Below, piece by piece: positions 11,109 to 13,654 of a DNA stretch of 13,654 nucleotides. The position numbers and the translations under genes were made by a program. How positions within the stretch are numbered: position 1 is the first letter of the stretch; the number at the start of each line of letters is the position of its first letter. Below the pieces are notes generated by a model. The model was not told the origin of the DNA. It did not search any database and saw nothing but the letters and a program-made list of their open reading frames with translations. Source of the stretch: Flavobacteriales bacterium (GTDB lineage: Bacteria > Bacteroidota > Bacteroidia > Flavobacteriales_F > PHOS-HE28); assembly GCA_020854015.1 (NCBI GenBank), contig JADZGG010000276.1, positions 1 through 13,654 on the forward strand, written 5' to 3'.

Positions 11109-12212
11109 ATGGAACCGCTTCTCTCATTCAGCCCCCGTGGCATACACTGTGCGCAGGCCGATGTCTACATCGACCCCTGGCGTAGCGTGGACAGGGCGTT
11201 GATCACGCACGCCCACAGCGACCATGCCCGTCGCGGGCATGGACACTACCTGTGCAGTCCCGTGACCAAGCCGTTGCTCCATGCCCGCTTGGGCGAGGAC
11301 CTGCGCATTGAAACGCTCGACCACGGCGGGTCCGTGACTATCAATGGGGTCCGGTTCAGCTTCCATCCTGCGGGCCATATTCCGGGAAGTGTCCAGGTCC
11401 GTGTCGCCCACAACGGCGAGGTCTGGGTGGCCACAGGCGACCATAAGCGAGCTGCGGACGGGGTGAGCGAAGCCTACGAGCCTGTGAAGTGTGACACCTT
11501 CATCACTGAATGCACTTTCGGACTCCCGATATACCGCTGGCCAGAACCCGCTCAGGTCTTCGCAGAGATGAACACCTGGTGGCGCCAGAACGCCGGGAAC
11601 GATACCTGTAGCATCATCAGCGCATACAGCCTCGGAAAAGCGCAACGGGTCATCAAGGGTGTGGATCCCAGCATCGGCCCCATCCTCGTTCATGGTGCTG
11701 TGGCGAACATGAACACGGTGCTCGAGGCGACCGGGCTTCAGCTCCCACCTTGGGAGGTGATCACCAGGGACACTCCGAAGGAGCGCTTCCGGCAAGCACT
11801 GGTGGTCACCCCCGGAAGCGCCATTGGCACACCCTGGACAAGCAAGATGAAGCCCTATTCCGCTGCAATGGCCAGTGGTTGGATGCAGCTGCGCGGCTGG
11901 CGGCGAAGAAGCAACATCGACAAGGGTTTCGTTCTCAGCGACCACGCCGATTGGGATGCGCTCCTGCAAGCGGTGAAGGAAACAGGGGCTGAACGCGTCA
12001 TCGCCACACATGGCTACACGGACGTGTTCAGCCAGTACCTGCAAAGCATCGGCTATGATGCAACGGCCGAAAGCACAGAGTTCTCTGGAGAAGGCGGCGC
12101 AGAGCAAGGCACGGATGCCTCAGATGGCAACCGAAAGGACGAAACTCAAGTGAAGCCGGATCCTGAAGGTGGAGAACCTGACCGGTCAATGTCCTCTCCC
12201 GAAGTTCCATGA
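11109..12212 (+). CDS. Ligase-associated DNA exonuclease (metallo-beta-lactamase / beta-CASP family)
   Basis: This 367-aa cytoplasmic nuclease belongs to the mRNA 3'-end-processing-factor-like group that accompanies bacterial ATP-dependent DNA ligases. The metallo-beta-lactamase signature HAHSDH is at 34-39. Further metal ligands are probably His90 (HPAGH), Asp111 (ATGDH) and the beta-CASP residues His279 (LSDHADW) and His301 (ATHGYTD). The N-terminus MEPLLSFSPRGIHCAQADVYIDPWR matches the normal family start, so I choose ATG 11109 over the GTG at 11010, which adds an unconserved basic stretch of 33 residues. The conserved part ends near residue 320. The remaining 47 residues are an acidic, Gly/Ser/Asp-rich tail that is unusual. 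Its stop overlaps the ligase start (ATGA), so the two are translationally coupled. The role is expected in DNA end trimming before ligation during repair. The family is secure; the nuclease polarity is inferred from the name of the family. Confidence 0.9.
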   Translation: MEPLLSFSPRGIHCAQADVYIDPWRSVDRALITHAHSDHARRGHGHYLCSPVTKPLLHARLGEDLRIETLDHGGSVTINGVRFSFHPAGHIPGSVQVRVAHNGEVWVATGDHKRAADGVSEAYEPVKCDTFITECTFGLPIYRWPEPAQVFAEMNTWWRQNAGNDTCSIISAYSLGKAQRVIKGVDPSIGPILVHGAVANMNTVLEATGLQLPPWEVITRDTPKERFRQALVVTPGSAIGTPWTSKMKPYSAAMASGWMQLRGWRRRSNIDKGFVLSDHADWDALLQAVKETGAERVIATHGYTDVFSQYLQSIGYDATAESTEFSGEGGAEQGTDASDGNRKDETQVKPDPEGGEPDRSMSSPEVP

Positions 12213-13654
12213 AACGCGCGGCTCAGCTTTTTGAGGAACTGGACGCAACCTCCAGCACCAACGCCAAAGTGGACGCGCTGGCCCGCTATTTCGGTGAGGC
12301 ACCGGATGCGGACAAGCTCTGGACCATCGCCTTGCTCAGCGGTCGGAGACCAAAGCGACCCGTGACCAGCACCCAGCTGCGCCAATGGGCCGCCGAGGTC
12401 AGCGGCATTCCCGATTGGCTGTTCGAGGCCAGCTACCATGTGGTCGGTGACTTCGCGGAGACCGTTACCCACATTGCCAAGTTGGGGCAGCCTATCACGC
12501 AGAGCCTTACCGAATGGGTGAATTATGTGGAGGCTCTGAGACATCTCCCCGAGCCTGACAAGGCTAAACAGGTGAAGGCTGCTTGGGCGGGTCTCGCGAA
12601 CATGGAGCTCTTCGTCTTCAACAAGATCATCACGGGCGGATTCCGGATCGGGGTCAGTCAAAAGATCATGGTGAAGGGACTGAGCAAGGCCACTGGACTG
12701 GAAGAGGACGCCATCGCACACCGCCTCATGGGCGACTGGAGCCCGCACACCACCAGCTATCAGGACCTGATCTTTGCTGAGAACGCCGCGGATCAGACCT
12801 CCCGCCCCTACCCCTTCTACCTGGCCTACGGGCTCGAAGGAGAGGAAGGACGTGCGGCCGGTGCAGGTCTTTCGGAGCTCCTTCCTTTGGGCGATCCGCA
12901 GGACTGGCAGGCGGAGCACAAGTGGGATGGCATCCGAGGACAGCTGATCATCCGTGGACATCAACACTACGTCTGGAGCCGCGGAGAAGAACTGGTCACC
13001 GACAAGTACCCCGAATTCCAAGCGCTGCGCGAGGCATTGCCACAAGGCACGGCGCTCGATGGCGAGATCCTAGCTTGGAAGGAAGGCACGCCCCTCCCCT
13101 TTGCGGAGATGCAGAAACGCATAGGGCGTAAGTCGGTCGGAAAGAAGATCCTTGCGGATGTACCCGTGGTCTTCATGGCCTATGACCTGCTTGAAGATCA
13201 GGGGACCGATATCAGGCAACGTCCGCTACACGAACGTCGGGATCTGTTGGAGAATTTGGTGAGCGAAGCCGGCCATCCCGCATTGCTCCTTTCCCCCAAG
13301 CTCGCCTTCACTTCCTGGGAGGACATCGTTCAGCACCGTGAACACGCCCGAACCACCAGTATTGAAGGGTTGATGCTGAAGCGCCGATCGAGCTTCTACG
13401 AGGTGGGGCGGAAACGCGGCGACTGGTGGAAATGGAAGGTGGATCCGCTGAGCATTGATGCAGTGCTCACCTTCAGCATGCAGGGCCATGGGCGCAGAGC
13501 CGACCTCTATACGGACCACACCTTCGGACTCTGGCAGGATGACAAGCTGGTCACCTTCGCCAAGGCATACAGCGGCCTTACTGATGCGGAAATGAAAGAG
13601 GTGGACGCTTTCGTGAAGAAGAACACGCTCGATCGCTTTGGTCCGGTGCGGCAA
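12209..13654 (+). CDS. ATP-dependent DNA ligase (C-terminus outside window)
   Basis: The frame runs open for 482 codons to the window edge; relatives are about 530 aa, so roughly 50 residues are missing. It seals nicks by lysine-AMP and DNA-adenylate intermediates. The N-terminal DNA-binding helical domain spans about 1-200. The adenylation domain has catalytic Lys238 in motif I (EHKWDGIRGQ, 236-245), motif Ia WSRGEE (256-261), motif III LDGEIL (283-288), IIIa VFMAYDLL (321-328), IV EGLMLKR (386-392) and V WWKWK (406-410). The OB-fold domain begins about 415 and is incomplete. The start ATG at 12209 overlaps the exonuclease stop by 4 nt. This is a repair ligase additional to the NAD-dependent replicative enzyme expected elsewhere. 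In other bacteria the cluster continues with an Lhr-type DEXH helicase and a phosphoesterase; both may lie just beyond the window. Confidence 0.95.
   Translation, partial: MKRAAQLFEELDATSSTNAKVDALARYFGEAPDADKLWTIALLSGRRPKRPVTSTQLRQWAAEVSGIPDWLFEASYHVVGDFAETVTHIAKLGQPITQSLTEWVNYVEALRHLPEPDKAKQVKAAWAGLANMELFVFNKIITGGFRIGVSQKIMVKGLSKATGLEEDAIAHRLMGDWSPHTTSYQDLIFAENAADQTSRPYPFYLAYGLEGEEGRAAGAGLSELLPLGDPQDWQAEHKWDGIRGQLIIRGHQHYVWSRGEELVTDKYPEFQALREALPQGTALDGEILAWKEGTPLPFAEMQKRIGRKSVGKKILADVPVVFMAYDLLEDQGTDIRQRPLHERRDLLENLVSEAGHPALLLSPKLAFTSWEDIVQHREHARTTSIEGLMLKRRSSFYEVGRKRGDWWKWKVDPLSIDAVLTFSMQGHGRRADLYTDHTFGLWQDDKLVTFAKAYSGLTDAEMKEVDAFVKKNTLDRFGPVRQ

Noticed and set aside
11124..12107. A 327-codon minus-strand frame opposite the exonuclease
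   Set aside because: Shadow of the exonuclease gene; no recognisable motif and the plus-strand product carries the metallo-beta-lactamase residues.
12146..13045. A 299-codon minus-strand frame opposite the ligase
   Set aside because: Shadow of the ligase gene, whose plus-strand frame is open to the window edge and holds all nucleotidyltransferase motifs.
1..13654. A new defence system, mobile element or CRISPR array
   Set aside because: No transposase, integrase, phage gene, toxin-antitoxin pair, reverse transcriptase, repeat-spacer array or terminal repeats could be found. The two tRNA genes show no duplicated 3' end that would mark an integration site nearby.

Overview
This window most likely comes from a chromosome of a fairly GC-rich Bacteroidota bacterium, probably of the Flavobacteriales type. 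Three things point there. Promoter-like elements of the Bacteroidota -7 form (TAnnTTTG, with TTCG variants) sit directly upstream of many genes. Shine-Dalgarno sequences are mostly absent. Several families are typical of the phylum: the DUF983 protein, the small Cys4 'KKFCSDACRN' protein, an OmpA protein with thrombospondin type 3 repeats, and a small protein often labelled phosphoribosylpyrophosphate synthetase. No insertion sequence, phage gene, CRISPR array or integration scar is visible. It reads as a normal chromosomal region dominated by housekeeping and envelope genes.

Layout, left to right. Bases 1-820 hold the end of a small conserved Bacteroidota protein and an unrecognised, probably exported protein. 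Bases 840-2677 hold a promoter, a roughly 200-nt structured leader and a DEAD-box RNA helicase with a long Arg/Gly/Gln/Pro-rich tail. Bases 2719-5650 hold two tail-to-tail pairs with almost no space between stops: an exported PhoD-like phosphatase against a MarR regulator, and a lipoprotein with a SAM-methyltransferase fold against a DUF983 membrane protein. The MarR and methyltransferase genes diverge from one 92-bp control region.

Bases 5716-8705 form a minus-strand envelope cluster: MsrA as a probable lipoprotein, a secreted protein made only of a jelly-roll-like domain, and a large OmpA-family protein carrying the same domain fused to TSP3 repeats and a peptidoglycan-binding domain. It ends in a UUCG-loop terminator. 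Bases 8786-9882 hold tRNA-Gly(CCC) with its terminator, a divergent PhoB/OmpR-type response regulator, and tRNA-Pro(CGG) with promoter and terminator. Bases 9883-10992 are sparse: a cluster of inverted repeats, a 63-aa hypothetical protein, a 41-aa His-rich single-pass membrane micropeptide with its own strong -7 element, and the Cys4 protein on the minus strand. Bases 11109-13654 hold a translationally coupled DNA-repair pair: a metallo-beta-lactamase/beta-CASP ligase-associated exonuclease overlapping by 4 nt an ATP-dependent DNA ligase that runs off the window.

The functional groups are RNA metabolism (helicase), envelope and oxidative maintenance (MsrA, OmpA pair, PhoD-like enzyme) and DNA end processing plus ligation. 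The less explained items are the secreted methyltransferase-like lipoprotein, the tandem OmpA-domain paralogues, the micropeptide gene, the helicase leader and the apparently leaderless genes. I see no clear-cut new defence or mobile system.
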